Source: Bradyrhizobium erythrophlei
GTDB taxonomy: Bacteria > Pseudomonadota > Alphaproteobacteria > Rhizobiales > Xanthobacteraceae
Reading direction: 5' to 3'
Assembly: GCF_900129505.1 (NCBI RefSeq)
Contig: NZ_LT670818.1
Span: forward strand, 5,551,001-5,615,000
Length of the DNA stretch: 64,000 nt
Below are positions 19,147 to 26,682 of this stretch, piece after piece (the first letter of the stretch is position 1; every line of letters starts with the position of its first letter). Position numbers and translations under genes: made by a program. Below the pieces are notes generated by a model, which was not told the origin of the DNA, made no database searches, and was given only the letters and a program-made list of their open reading frames with translations.

Positions 19147-19314
19147 ATGGGCGAAGTTATCCGTTTTGTGCCAAAGTCCGAGCGCGAGCGAGCTCGCCTA
19201 ATTCGAGAGGCCCGCGCGGTATACGACAGCATCTTCCCGCAGGCTGATCCAGTCAGCGAGCAGCGGGGCGAGGCACCGATAAGTCATAGGGTCATCGGGG
19301 TTCTCCTGTCGTGA
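19147..19314 (+). CDS. Short hypothetical protein (MGEVIRFVPKSERER type)
   Basis: A 55-aa protein, MGEVIRFVPKSERERARLIR then EARAVYDSIFPQADPVSEQ. I recognise this opening from many Bradyrhizobium genomes, where it is a conserved short protein of unknown role. GGAGCG precedes the ATG. Its TGA overlaps the GTG start of the following gene. Confidence 0.72.
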   Translation: MGEVIRFVPKSERERARLIREARAVYDSIFPQADPVSEQRGEAPISHRVIGVLLS

Positions 19315-19520
19315 TCAAGATCATCGCTGTGCTCTGCAGTCTCTCCTCGCCGGCAAATTGTCACGAGCAGACCGTCACCACCTCGGACTTCGCTGACGTT
19401 TCGATGCAGTCCTGCCTGATGGGCGCGCCGCAGCTCGCCGAGTGGATGAAGCAGCATCCGGCCGAGCGCCTGGCAGCATGGCGCTGCGTGATTGGCAAAC
19501 GGGATGGCAGGGGAGCCTAG
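19311..19520 (+). CDS. Small protein with two or three Cys, possibly exported
   Basis: A 69-aa protein from GTG 19311, overlapping the stop of the preceding gene. It begins MIKIIAVLCSLSSPANCHEQ, a short hydrophobic start, and contains SMQSCLMGAPQLAEWMKQHP and ERLAAWRCVIG. The pattern (Cys spacing, WMxxHPxERLxxWRC) recurs in small Bradyrhizobium proteins. A cleaved signal peptide is possible but short. Function unknown. Confidence 0.7.
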   Translation: MIKIIAVLCSLSSPANCHEQTVTTSDFADVSMQSCLMGAPQLAEWMKQHPAERLAAWRCVIGKRDGRGA

Positions 19521-19714
19521 GGTGAAAGCAGCTTTCCTCGCGGGAGTTCGCGGCCAGTCGGGTCGGCGTGTTCTTCGATCCAGATAGTGCATGCGACGCT
19601 TAGAAAGCGGCAGCGAACGAAAGTCTTCGCGTGTCGCTGGGGAAACGCGGCTTTTTTGTCGTGCATGGCACCATGCATGAAAGTATCATCCTGCGATCCG
19701 CTAAATCGCACGTT

Positions 19715-20060
19715 TTCTGGCTCTATCGCTGCCAAAACTACGATCGGGCCCGTCCAACCCTGGCCGCCGGAAGTGCCGCACGCTACTTTGTGTCTGACCT
19801 TGAAAAGGTGACACGTGTTTCTGCGGTAGGTGCACAAGCTCGTCTGGTCCTGCGACGCTGCGCCAAGGAAGGAGCGACGCAATCGAGGACGAGCAAGCCA
19901 TTTCATCTAAGCGCTTGAAACGAAAGGAAAACGCTTTAGCTCTAAGTCTCTGATCAATTATCGGTCCAACGATTAACTGTTCCAGGCGTGACGATAAAGC
20001 GGAATACCATTAATATGTTAGCGCCTCGATTTTCCATTGCCCCGATGATGGATTGGACCG
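19715..20060 (+). repeat. Repeat copy A: dusA upstream region plus first dusA codons
   Basis: This stretch is repeated at 29541-29905. The 3' end, from ATG 20015, reads MLAPRFSIAPMMDWTGRSQK, where FSIAPMMDWT is the N-terminal signature of tRNA-dihydrouridine synthase A; the dusA frame is lost right after it. By eye about 61 of the last 70 bases match copy B. The start of dusA is a known integration site of phages and islands, so I read this as an attachment-site relic. Similarity upstream includes TCTATCGC(T/C)GCCAAAACTACGA. Confidence 0.6.
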
Positions 20061-20602
20061 GGAGATCTCAAAAAGCAAAAGTACAATCAGTACTTAAGAG
20101 CGGTCGTCGCTCGCCGTGCAGTACCGAACGCAGTACCGCTCCATTGAGATGAGTGCCATGTAGCGAACAAAATTCGGCTTCCTGCTGCGCTCGGCGGCTG
20201 CAGAGCGCGCGATTGCATCTCCGGCCCTCATACGCTTGTCGCAACTTCATCCTGAAGATTGGCAGAGACGTTGCAGGCTCAGCCGGCGTGGGTTGGTAGC
20301 GGATCCCGCTACGCCATCCCACTAACCTCTATCCCAAACTACGATTTTTCGCGATTTTGCGCGCCTGATGGCAGCGTCTAACAGCGCGTTAGATTTTGTG
20401 CAATGAGCGGTTATGGAATGCTTGCGGCCCCCCGCTCGGCCACATCGCCACGCGCGGCATCAATGGTCGTTCAGATGGCGAGAAAGTCTGCTCGTTAGGC
20501 AACATCGTAATCTACCAGGGACGATTGGCACGTGATCCAGAGATCGCTTTACTGCCGAGCGGCCGTCGGCGGTTCGACGGACCGCGTGAAGCCGCTTCTT
20601 TC

Positions 20603-20626
20603 AATTTCAAGACAAGAACCGGAGTT
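20603..20626 (+). promoter_or_regulatory. Putative Ada-box-like operator 1
   Basis: AATTTCAAGACAAG, then AAC, then CGGAGTT: a variant of the 24-bp motif repeated in this island, 79 bp before the SnoaL-like gene. The AAT half-site is present, the second half reads ACAA instead of GCAA. Confidence 0.5.
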
Positions 20627-20705
20627 CTGCTCGGGGGGACGATGCCTAGTGATTGCAGCGATCGCCAGTCGATCTGTAGTTCCTGCAAAACAAAGGTGTC
20701 TTTCA

Positions 20706-21158
20706 ATGAGCAAACAAGATGATAACAAGGCCGTCGTTGGTCGTTGGTTCACGGAATTCTGGGGCAAGACCGTCAATCTTGGTGTCATCGACGAGATCGC
20801 CGCCCCCGAAATGCTGCTGAAATATTCGCTGCATGAGCCCCGGCGCGGCCGCGCCGACATCAAGGCGTTCATGACCGGCTTCCGCGCGGCGTTTCCCGAT
20901 CTGAACTTCTGGGGCACCGCGGATCTGATCGCCGAAGGCGACTATGTCGTGGGTCAATGGGAAGGCGGCGGCACCCACACCGGCCCGGCATTCAACGATT
21001 TCCTGATCGGCGGCCTTCCGGCTGCGACCGGCCGCAAGATGCACTTCACGGGCACCACGGTGCTCAAGGTCGTCGACGGCAAGATCGTCGAGGAGATCGG
21101 TCTCGATGACGGCGTCACCGCGCTGACCCAGCTCGGGTTGCTTAAGGCGGCGGCCTGA
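20706..21158 (+). CDS. SnoaL-like / ester cyclase family protein
   Basis: A 150-aa protein of the NTF2-like fold. Typical elements are the N-terminal helix (NKAVVGRWFTEFWGKTVNLG), the RGRADIKAFMTGFRAAFPDL segment of the SnoaL family and the closing strands TGRKMHFTGTTVLKVVDGKI. The ATG at 20706 is preferred over the open frame from 20532, which adds a basic segment. Members include polyketide cyclases and many uncharacterised proteins, so the reaction cannot be named. It lies downstream of a copy of the island's repeated motif and is followed by a strong terminator, so it should be its own transcription unit. Confidence 0.82.
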   Translation: MSKQDDNKAVVGRWFTEFWGKTVNLGVIDEIAAPEMLLKYSLHEPRRGRADIKAFMTGFRAAFPDLNFWGTADLIAEGDYVVGQWEGGGTHTGPAFNDFLIGGLPAATGRKMHFTGTTVLKVVDGKIVEEIGLDDGVTALTQLGLLKAAA

Positions 21159-21200
21159 TCGGAACGCATCCGTACCATCAGTATGTCCGATGTCTTTGAG

Positions 21201-21236
21201 CGAGGCTCGCACGTCGTGCGAGCCTCGTCTGCTTTT
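21201..21236 (+). terminator. Rho-independent terminator after the SnoaL-like gene
   Basis: CGAGGCTCGCAC at 21201-21212 pairs over 12 bases with GTGCGAGCCTCG at 21216-21227 around a three-base loop, followed by TCTGCTTTT. It lies 42 bp after the stop codon at 21158. Confidence 0.75.
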
Positions 21237-21273
21237 GCAGCGGCAAGAACCAGCATCTCGGCGAGCGATGTTG

Positions 21274-21297
21274 GATTGCATCGCAGGAAGCGGAGCG
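21274..21297 (+). promoter_or_regulatory. Putative Ada-box-like operator 2 (weak copy)
   Basis: GATTGCATCGCAGG, then AAG, then CGGAGCG: 16 of 24 positions match the island motif by eye, 65 bp before the cytidylyltransferase gene. Weak on its own, but the position fits the other copies. Confidence 0.35.
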
Positions 21298-21362
21298 TGC
21301 CGCTGCCATCGTCACGGTAGCGTCTGCCACGCTGAAGTCCCGATGAGAACAGGACCACTCAC

Positions 21363-21827
21363 ATGATCCGCATTGGTTACGCGCCGGGCGCATACGATCT
21401 CTTTCACATCGGCCATCTCAATTTGCTCCGTCGCGCCAGGGAGCACTGCGAATATCTGATCGCTGGCGTCGTGGCAGACGAAGTGCTGATCCGGCACAAG
21501 GGGGTGGCGCCGGTGATTCCCCTCGCCGAACGGCTCGAGATCGTCCGCAACGTTCGTTTCGTCGACGCCGCGGTCCCAGCACTGACGAACGACAAGGTCG
21601 ACATCTGGAAGGATCTTCGCTTCAATGTTCTGTTCAAGGGAAACGACTGGCAGGGCACCGAAAAGGGCAACAAGCTCGAGCGCGACTTCGCGGCGCTCGG
21701 CGTCGAGGTCGTCTACTTTCCCTACACGCTTTCCACGTCGAGCAGTGCGCTTCGTCGCACCCTGCAGAACATCGACGCTCTGGCCGGCCATACGTCCAGT
21801 GGCTCCGATCTTGAGCGCGCGGCCTGA
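21363..21827 (+). CDS. Cytidylyltransferase-like protein (TagD/GCT family)
   Basis: A 154-aa nucleotidyltransferase. The N-terminal GYAPGAYDLFHIGHLNLLRR holds the catalytic HxGH (HIGH), as in glycerol-3-phosphate and ethanolamine-phosphate cytidylyltransferases. RHKGVAPVIPLAERLEIVRN is the usual middle segment, and KGNDWQGT corresponds to the substrate loop. The C-terminal RTEGISTT of the family is replaced by PYTLSTSSSALRR, so the substrate may differ. The expected product is a CDP-alcohol, and a CDP-alcohol phosphotransferase gene lies 1.5 kb downstream in the same island. Confidence 0.85.
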   Translation: MIRIGYAPGAYDLFHIGHLNLLRRAREHCEYLIAGVVADEVLIRHKGVAPVIPLAERLEIVRNVRFVDAAVPALTNDKVDIWKDLRFNVLFKGNDWQGTEKGNKLERDFAALGVEVVYFPYTLSTSSSALRRTLQNIDALAGHTSSGSDLERAA

Positions 21828-21863
21828 GCGGCTCGCCGACCCCAGCAAAGGAGGACACTCGCC

Positions 21864-22106
21864 ATGTCAGCGTTGGGAGTGGACGCGCCTGTCCGAAGCC
21901 GCCGTTCATGGGCTTTTCTGAGCAATATCCGCGCGATTGGCGCCACCAAGCGCGCCGATGTCGTTCGTATCCGCCAGCGAGGAGGGGAACGCGTGTCGGG
22001 GGGCCGCGCACACGCATCGCCTCGCCGAGACGCGCCGCTTGGGACGACTCGGCGACGCGTCGTTCTCGGCCCGCGACTTGAATCGTCGCCGGCGCCTTCG
22101 ATTTGA
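21864..22106 (+). CDS. Short ORF with strong ribosome site, possibly a truncated gene
   Basis: AAAGGAGG lies nine bases before ATG 21864, one of the best ribosome sites in the window, and the frame follows the cytidylyltransferase by 36 bp. The first about 40 residues ([20 protein letters not shown]) look protein-like; the remainder is Arg/Pro-rich and runs into the regulatory motif of ada. I suspect the 5' end of a former co-transcribed gene whose body was lost. No family recognised. Confidence 0.42.
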   Translation: MSALGVDAPVRSRRSWAFLSNIRAIGATKRADVVRIRQRGGERVSGGRAHASPRRDAPLGTTRRRVVLGPRLESSPAPSI

Positions 22107-22123
22107 AGGCAAGGACCGGAGTG
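22100..22123 (+). promoter_or_regulatory. Putative Ada-box-like operator 3, upstream of ada
   Basis: GATTTGAAGGCAAG, then GAC, then CGGAGTG, ending 53 bp before the ada start codon. GAT-N6-GCAA matches the AAT-N6-GCAA layout of the E. coli Ada operator, so autoregulation is plausible. Confidence 0.6.
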
Positions 22124-22176
22124 CGCCCTCGGAAATCGGGTGGCAACGTCTCTGGTATCGTGGAGACTGGAAACCG

Positions 22177-23268
22177 ATGACCGCAGCGCTCGTTCAATTC
22201 CGGAAACAGATGCCCCTACCGGTCGCGGATGATCCTCGATGGGCCCGCGTCCTCGCGCGCGACAAGACGGCCGATGGTCACTTCTGGTATACGGTTTCGA
22301 CGACGGGGGTCTATTGTCGTCCGTCGTGCCCCTCGCGGACGGCAAACCCGACAAACGTACAGCTTCACGACAGCCTGGCAAGCGCCAAGGCGACGGGCTT
22401 TCGCCCCTGCAGGCGTTGCAATCCGGACGGGCCCTCTGTCGAAGCCGAGAATGCCACCTCGGTCGCCAAGGCGTGCCGCATCATCGAGACGAGCGAGGAG
22501 GAGCCTTCGCTGGAGGATCTGGCTGAGGCAGTTGGCATGAGCTCTGGCTACTTTCATCGCATGTTCAAGGCCGCAACTGGACTCACGCCGAAGAGCTATG
22601 CCGCCGCGCACCGTGCCAAGAAGGTCCGCGAAGGTCTGGTTTCCGGCAATTCCGTCACCGAGGCGATTTACGACGCCGGCTTCAATTCGAGCGGGCGGTT
22701 CTATGAGAAATCGACCGACATGCTCGGCATGACGCCATCGCAGTATCGCGCCGGAGGGGCGAACGAGGAGATCAGGTTCGCGGTCGGTCAAACTTCTCTC
22801 GGCGCCATTCTGGTCGCATCGAGCAAGAAGGGCGTCGCCGCTATCCTTCTCGGGGACGACGCGGAGGAGCTCGTCCACGACCTTCAGGATCGCTTCCCCA
22901 AGGCGCGTCTGATCGGCGCCGACCGTGACTATGAGGCGATGGTCGCGCGGGTGGTCGGCTTCGTGGAAGCGCCGGAGATCGGTCTCGATCTGCCGCTCGA
23001 CATTCGCGGCACTGCGTTCCAGCAGCGGGTCTGGCAGGCGCTTCAGGAAATTCCCGTCGGCGCGACGGTCTCCTATGCCGATCTCGCGCGGCGGATCGGG
23101 GCTCCCAAAGCGGTGCGCGCGGTCGCCGGCGCTTGTGCGGCGAACAAGCTCGCGGTCGCCATTCCGTGCCACCGCGTGATCCGCAACGACGGGTCGGCAT
23201 CCGGATATGCCTGGGGAGTGGAACGCAAGCGCGCCCTGTTGGACAGGGAAGCCTCGCAAGCCAGCTGA
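22177..23268 (+). CDS. ada: Ada: methyl-sensing transcription activator and O6-methylguanine-DNA methyltransferase
   Basis: A 363-aa bifunctional protein of full Ada length. Residues 20-85 form the phosphotriester-repair and DNA-binding domain, with zinc-ligand Cys 47, 51, 78 and 81 (YCRPSC and CRRC). Residues 95-192 are an AraC-type helix-turn-helix domain. Residues 200-355 are the methyltransferase, with active-site PCHR at Cys 331 and the usual [14 protein letters not shown]. Start at ATG 22177 is chosen because upstream codons lose Ada similarity. Family knowledge: methyl transfer to the N-terminal Cys turns Ada into an activator of its regulon. Nine motif copies around it suggest the genes it controls. 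The CDP-alcohol phosphotransferase gene follows after 42 bp. Confidence 0.96.
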   Translation: MTAALVQFRKQMPLPVADDPRWARVLARDKTADGHFWYTVSTTGVYCRPSCPSRTANPTNVQLHDSLASAKATGFRPCRRCNPDGPSVEAENATSVAKACRIIETSEEEPSLEDLAEAVGMSSGYFHRMFKAATGLTPKSYAAAHRAKKVREGLVSGNSVTEAIYDAGFNSSGRFYEKSTDMLGMTPSQYRAGGANEEIRFAVGQTSLGAILVASSKKGVAAILLGDDAEELVHDLQDRFPKARLIGADRDYEAMVARVVGFVEAPEIGLDLPLDIRGTAFQQRVWQALQEIPVGATVSYADLARRIGAPKAVRAVAGACAANKLAVAIPCHRVIRNDGSASGYAWGVERKRALLDREASQAS

Positions 23269-23310
23269 ACCGCGCCGCAATCGACCCCGAGTCCCGATGA
23301 CGAGTTCGCC

Positions 23311-23979
23311 ATGCGCGTCCCGAGAGGTTTCACGCGCCGGACCGCGCTACGCGTTCCTCGCGGCAACCTCGCTAACCTGCTGAAGCCTCTGCTTCGAAGG
23401 GCGTTGCGGCCCATCGCCGGCCGTCTGTACGAAGCGGGCGTCACCGCCAATCAAGTAACGTCGACGTCCCTCATCGGCTCCGTCCTGGTTGGCGCGATCC
23501 TTTGCCGCTTTGCGGACTATTTCTCGTCGTTCGCGATGCTTCCGGCCTGGCTCGTGGCGCGTACTGCATTCGCGGCCGTCGATGGAACGCTCGCCATCGA
23601 ATTCGGGCAAAAGAGCCGCGTCGGCGGCGTCTTGAACGAGGTAGGCGATGTCGTTTCGGATATCGCTCTCTTCTCGCCGCTTGCGTTTGTTCCTCCGTTT
23701 TCGGGCGCCTCGATTGCGTTGGTCGTCTGCTTTGCGGCCATGTCCGAGTTCGTCGGTGTGGCCGGGACGATGCTGAGCGGCACCCGCCGGCTCGAAGGCC
23801 CGCTTGGAAAAGTAGATCGATCGATCGTGCTCGCGCTTGTCGCGATAGCGATCGCCGCGTGTGGCCGGCTTCCCGAAGGCGCGTGGCTCGTCGTGCCGGC
23901 GCTCTGCCTTGGGCTGGTCATCACCATTTGGAATCGCTTGCGCTTCGCGCTGGTCGAGCGGGGGACGCAAACCTGGTAA
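23311..23979 (+). CDS. CDP-alcohol phosphotransferase family membrane protein, atypical active site
   Basis: A 222-aa membrane protein with about six helices and the family region at about residues 91-118, which begins DGTLAIEFGQKSR and ends GGVLNEVGD. The canonical signature is D-x2-D-G-x2-A-R-x8-G-x3-D-x3-D. Here the first Asp is Ala, the Arg is Ile and the third Asp is Asn (the Asn also occurs in the YnjF-like branch, LNELGD). Activity is therefore uncertain. Normal members join a CDP-activated alcohol to a lipid or polyol at the inner membrane. It follows ada by 42 bp and is probably co-transcribed with it. Confidence 0.8.
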   Translation: MRVPRGFTRRTALRVPRGNLANLLKPLLRRALRPIAGRLYEAGVTANQVTSTSLIGSVLVGAILCRFADYFSSFAMLPAWLVARTAFAAVDGTLAIEFGQKSRVGGVLNEVGDVVSDIALFSPLAFVPPFSGASIALVVCFAAMSEFVGVAGTMLSGTRRLEGPLGKVDRSIVLALVAIAIAACGRLPEGAWLVVPALCLGLVITIWNRLRFALVERGTQTW

Positions 23980-23987
23980 TTCCATGG

Positions 23988-24011
23988 ATTTTGACGACAA
24001 TAATCGGAGTG
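23988..24011 (+). promoter_or_regulatory. Putative Ada-box-like operator 4 (variant copy)
   Basis: ATTTTGACGACAAT, then AAT, then CGGAGTG. The downstream half is perfect, the upstream half is divergent (ACAA for GCAA). It lies 118 bp before the ATG of the next hypothetical gene. Confidence 0.42.
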
Positions 24012-24129
24012 TCGGGTCGCTCTCTCGCGGCTACTAGGATATGGTCGCGGTGATCCGGGCGGGCGTCGGTACCGAAGTCGCTGTTGATCGCCCCCGCGAA
24101 TCGACGGGCGCAAGGAACCTGCTCCGATC

Positions 24130-24381
24130 ATGACGGCATGGTGCGCATTGAAGGCGAAGAAAAGACACGGGAAACGTGTTCGCGCCCAGGCGAGGTCCGC
24201 CGCGCTCGTAGATGGCGTCGAGGCAAATTCCGACAAGGCTCGCGTCATGGCTCATTTCCGGGGGCTAGTCGCCGACGGACTGGCCGAGTGGCAGACGCTC
24301 GATGACGGAACCATCCGGCTCTGTCTCAGCTCCGGCGAAACCTACCTTCTCAGGAAGACGACCGTCACGCGCTTCGCGTGA
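24130..24381 (+). CDS. Hypothetical protein
   Basis: An 83-aa protein. The N-terminal 30 residues are very basic (KAKKRHGKRVRAQAR), while residues 33-83 (SDKARVMAHFRGLVADGLAE, then TIRLCLSSGETYLL) look like a compact alpha/beta fold ending in strands. A later start at ATG 24247 is possible. It lies between one copy of the repeated motif and a strong hairpin, so it forms a separate unit. Family not recognised. Confidence 0.55.
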   Translation: MTAWCALKAKKRHGKRVRAQARSAALVDGVEANSDKARVMAHFRGLVADGLAEWQTLDDGTIRLCLSSGETYLLRKTTVTRFA

Positions 24382-24402
24382 CTTTACCGGACCTTTAGGC
24401 CG

Positions 24403-24442
24403 TCAAACGCGGCCGGATGCCATCGCGTCCGGCCGCGTTTGA
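24403..24442 (+). terminator. Long hairpin, probable terminator
   Basis: TCAAACGCGGCCGGA at 24403-24417 pairs over 15 bases with TCCGGCCGCGTTTGA at 24428-24442, loop of ten. It starts 22 bp after the hypothetical gene. No T run follows, so it may work with Rho or insulate the downstream promoter. Confidence 0.6.
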
Positions 24443-24472
24443 TTCGCGCGGAAGGTCTTCGGAGATTTTCTC

Positions 24473-24496
24473 GGTTTGAAAGCAAACATCGGAGTT
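24473..24496 (+). promoter_or_regulatory. Putative Ada-box-like operator 5
   Basis: GGTTTGAAAGCAAA, then CAT, then CGGAGTT, ending 56 bp before the second methyltransferase gene. GCAA half-site intact. Confidence 0.58.
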
Positions 24497-24552
24497 TGGG
24501 TAAGAGCGCGTGCGCGTAGCTTCGATCACGGGGACAACGAAGGAGTGACACC

Positions 24553-25128
24553 ATGAACCTCATGACATCCGAAGCCGCCTTGCGGCTGCTACCCGCGGCC
24601 GAGCCCGCCAACACGGCGACCGACGTCCTCCTCTTCGGGGTCGGTGACAGCGCGTTGGGCAAGGTTCTGCTCGCCCGCAGCGCCAAGGGCGTCTGCGCGA
24701 TCCTGCTCGGCGACGACGCCGGCGAGCTAGAAGCGGACCTCGCGGGTCGTTTTCCCGAAGCCACTCTCGTCGCGAACGAGGTCATGGTCCGCGACGACCT
24801 GGCGAAGGTGGTCCGCTACGCGGAAAAGCCCTCCGAGGGACTCGACCTCGCGCTCGACATGCGCGGGACGCCGCTTCAGCGCCGGATCTGGCAGCAGATC
24901 TGTGCGATCCCCGTGGGCAATACGATGAGCTACATGCACCTGGCTCGGTTGATCAACAACGTCTATCCGAAGGTCGCCGCTCGCGTGGTGGCAAACGCTT
25001 GCGCCGCCAATATGATCGCGCTCGCCGTTCCTTGCCACCGCGTCATCCGCACGGATGGCGAGCTCGCAGGCTACCGTTGGGGTATCGAGCGCAAGCGCGA
25101 CTTGATCGAGAAGGAGGCGCTGGCATGA
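24553..25128 (+). CDS. Methylated-DNA-[protein]-cysteine S-methyltransferase (Ada C-terminal type), copy 2
   Basis: A 191-aa single-domain protein corresponding to the last third of Ada. It has the N-terminal subdomain (LFGVGDSALGKVLLARSAKG), RGTPLQRRIWQQICAIPVGN and the active-site PCHR at Cys 161, then GYRWGIERKRDLIEKEAL. It removes O6-methyl groups from guanine in a one-use reaction. AAGGAG precedes ATG 24553. Its stop overlaps the start of the 2OG-Fe(II) oxygenase by ATGA, so the two are translationally coupled. It resembles the Ada C-terminus more closely than copy 3 does, by eye. Confidence 0.93.
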   Translation: MNLMTSEAALRLLPAAEPANTATDVLLFGVGDSALGKVLLARSAKGVCAILLGDDAGELEADLAGRFPEATLVANEVMVRDDLAKVVRYAEKPSEGLDLALDMRGTPLQRRIWQQICAIPVGNTMSYMHLARLINNVYPKVAARVVANACAANMIALAVPCHRVIRTDGELAGYRWGIERKRDLIEKEALA

Positions 25129-25874
25129 GGCCGAACACTTCCATCGTCACGACGGCTTTCGCGGGCGTGCCCGCGGAAGCCCGGGTCGCGGCCTACGACT
25201 GGCAGGCGCTCGCGCAGGATCTCGACGGCTTCGGCTGTGCCGTCCTGCCGAAGCTCCTGTCGCCCGTCGAGTGTCGCGCCATCTCGAGCCTTTATTCCGA
25301 GGAGGTGCATTTTCGCAGCCACGTCCACATGGCGCGGCATGGCTTCGGCAAAGGCGAGTACCGCTACTTCAAGTATCCGCTGCCCGACCTACTCGGCGGC
25401 TTGCGCACGGCGCTCTATCCGCGCCTCGTGGACGTCGCCAACGAGTGGAACGATCGTATGGCAATCGACGAGCGGTATCCCGTCGAGCACGCTTCGTTTC
25501 TGAAGCAATGCCATGAGGCCGGCCAGGCGCGGCCGACGCCGCTTTTGCTGCAGTACGTGCCCGGCGACTTCAACTGTCTGCATCAGGACCTCTATGGCGA
25601 TCTTTTCTTTCCGGTTCAGGTCGCGATCCTTCTCTCGGAGCCCGGCGCTGATTTCACCGGCGGGGAGTTTGTCCTGACAGAACAACGGCCGCGGATGCAA
25701 AGTCGCGCCGAGGTCGTCCCGCTTCGACAGGGTGATGCGGTGGCCTTCGCGGTTCATAACCGACCGGTGCGAGGGACGAAGCGCAATTACCGCGTGAACC
25801 TCCGGCACGGCGTCAGCCGCTTGCGCTCCGGCATGCGTCATACCGTCGGCATCATCTTTCACGACGCGAAATAG
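25125..25874 (+). CDS. 2OG-Fe(II) oxygenase, probable alkylation-repair or related dioxygenase
   Basis: A 249-aa protein. H153 and D155 in LLQYVPGDFNCLHQDLYGDL form the iron-binding HxD, and H211 in the AVHNRPV segment is the likely second His; Arg residues near 219-227 (GTKRNYRVNLRHG) would bind 2-oxoglutarate. DFTGGEFVLTEQRPR is typical of 2OG-Fe(II) oxygenases. The start codon lies inside the stop of the methyltransferase gene, so it is made together with a DNA repair enzyme. That context suggests an AlkB-like role, but the overall sequence is not classical AlkB and a protein or small-molecule substrate is possible. Confidence 0.8.
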   Translation: MRPNTSIVTTAFAGVPAEARVAAYDWQALAQDLDGFGCAVLPKLLSPVECRAISSLYSEEVHFRSHVHMARHGFGKGEYRYFKYPLPDLLGGLRTALYPRLVDVANEWNDRMAIDERYPVEHASFLKQCHEAGQARPTPLLLQYVPGDFNCLHQDLYGDLFFPVQVAILLSEPGADFTGGEFVLTEQRPRMQSRAEVVPLRQGDAVAFAVHNRPVRGTKRNYRVNLRHGVSRLRSGMRHTVGIIFHDAK

Positions 25875-25993
25875 CAAAGCTTGGGCGGCGCGCCGTCGCC
25901 CCGCTCCAGATTCAACGACCTGTCAACCCGACCGCAGGAGCTCCTCATGACTCATGCGCGGAGAGGCAATTCTCTTTTCGAACGGTGAACGTC

Positions 25994-26476
25994 ATGAAAC
26001 TCGTCAGAATGGCCGATGGAAAGATTGGGCTCTTCGTGCTGTTGCCCAAGGGAGCCTACGCGATCGATATCGCGAGCAGCTTGGGCGTCTTCTCCCACGA
26101 CCCGCTGTCAAACGGTCTCCTCAACGGCGTACTGAAAGACGGCCATCACTGGTCGCTCCTGGTAAACCACTGGGCCCACTTGCGCTCGCCCCTCAAGAGG
26201 CTGCAAAATATCGCGCTGCGAAGTCCGGATCATCCGAGCCTGGTCTTGCAGCCCCTCACGAGCGGCCCGCCCGCCGCCTGTGTCGGCGATCCGATCATCG
26301 CCATCGAAATTACGGACATCGAGACCTTCGAGGAGCAAGATCCGACGGGTCGGCGCGCAATGGAGCGGCAGTTCATGCCGCCTCCGGAGAGCAATTCGCC
26401 ACGCGGCTCGATGGCGACAGAAACTGCGCAGGTGATCGACTTCTCTTCTATTAGAGGCGATTCCTCTCGGAGGTAG
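25994..26476 (+). CDS. Hypothetical protein, N-terminus like fumarylacetoacetate hydrolase family
   Basis: A 160-aa protein starting MKLVRMADGKIGLFVLLPKG, then YAIDIASSLGVFSHDPLSNG. The opening (MKLVR, DIASS) recalls the small N-terminal domain of fumarylacetoacetate hydrolase proteins, but the catalytic C-terminal domain is absent. Residues 110-130 (EITDIETFEEQDPTGRRAME) look conserved-type; the tail is low complexity. It lies 119 bp after the oxygenase without its own motif copy, so it may be the third gene of that operon. GTG 25985 is an alternative start. Confidence 0.62.
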   Translation: MKLVRMADGKIGLFVLLPKGAYAIDIASSLGVFSHDPLSNGLLNGVLKDGHHWSLLVNHWAHLRSPLKRLQNIALRSPDHPSLVLQPLTSGPPAACVGDPIIAIEITDIETFEEQDPTGRRAMERQFMPPPESNSPRGSMATETAQVIDFSSIRGDSSRR

Positions 26477-26604
26477 CTAAGCCCGCATCGGCAGTGGTCT
26501 CGCTAGATCGATACAAAGACGCGTTGGCGACGACGCTCGACTCGAGCGGCGCCGCCATTTGCGTTCGCTTCGAAGTTTACTGTCGGTCGGCTTCGCTTCT
26601 TTCC

Positions 26605-26628
26605 GATTTGAAAGCAAGGATCGGATCG
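26605..26628 (+). promoter_or_regulatory. Putative Ada-box-like operator 6
   Basis: GATTTGAAAGCAAG, then GAT, then CGGATCG, ending 54 bp before the third methyltransferase gene. Upstream half is identical to the consensus. Confidence 0.58.
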
Positions 26629-26682
26629 GCTCCGCCGATGTCACTTCGTATCTTCGGTACAGACGATGCGAAGGAGCGAAAG

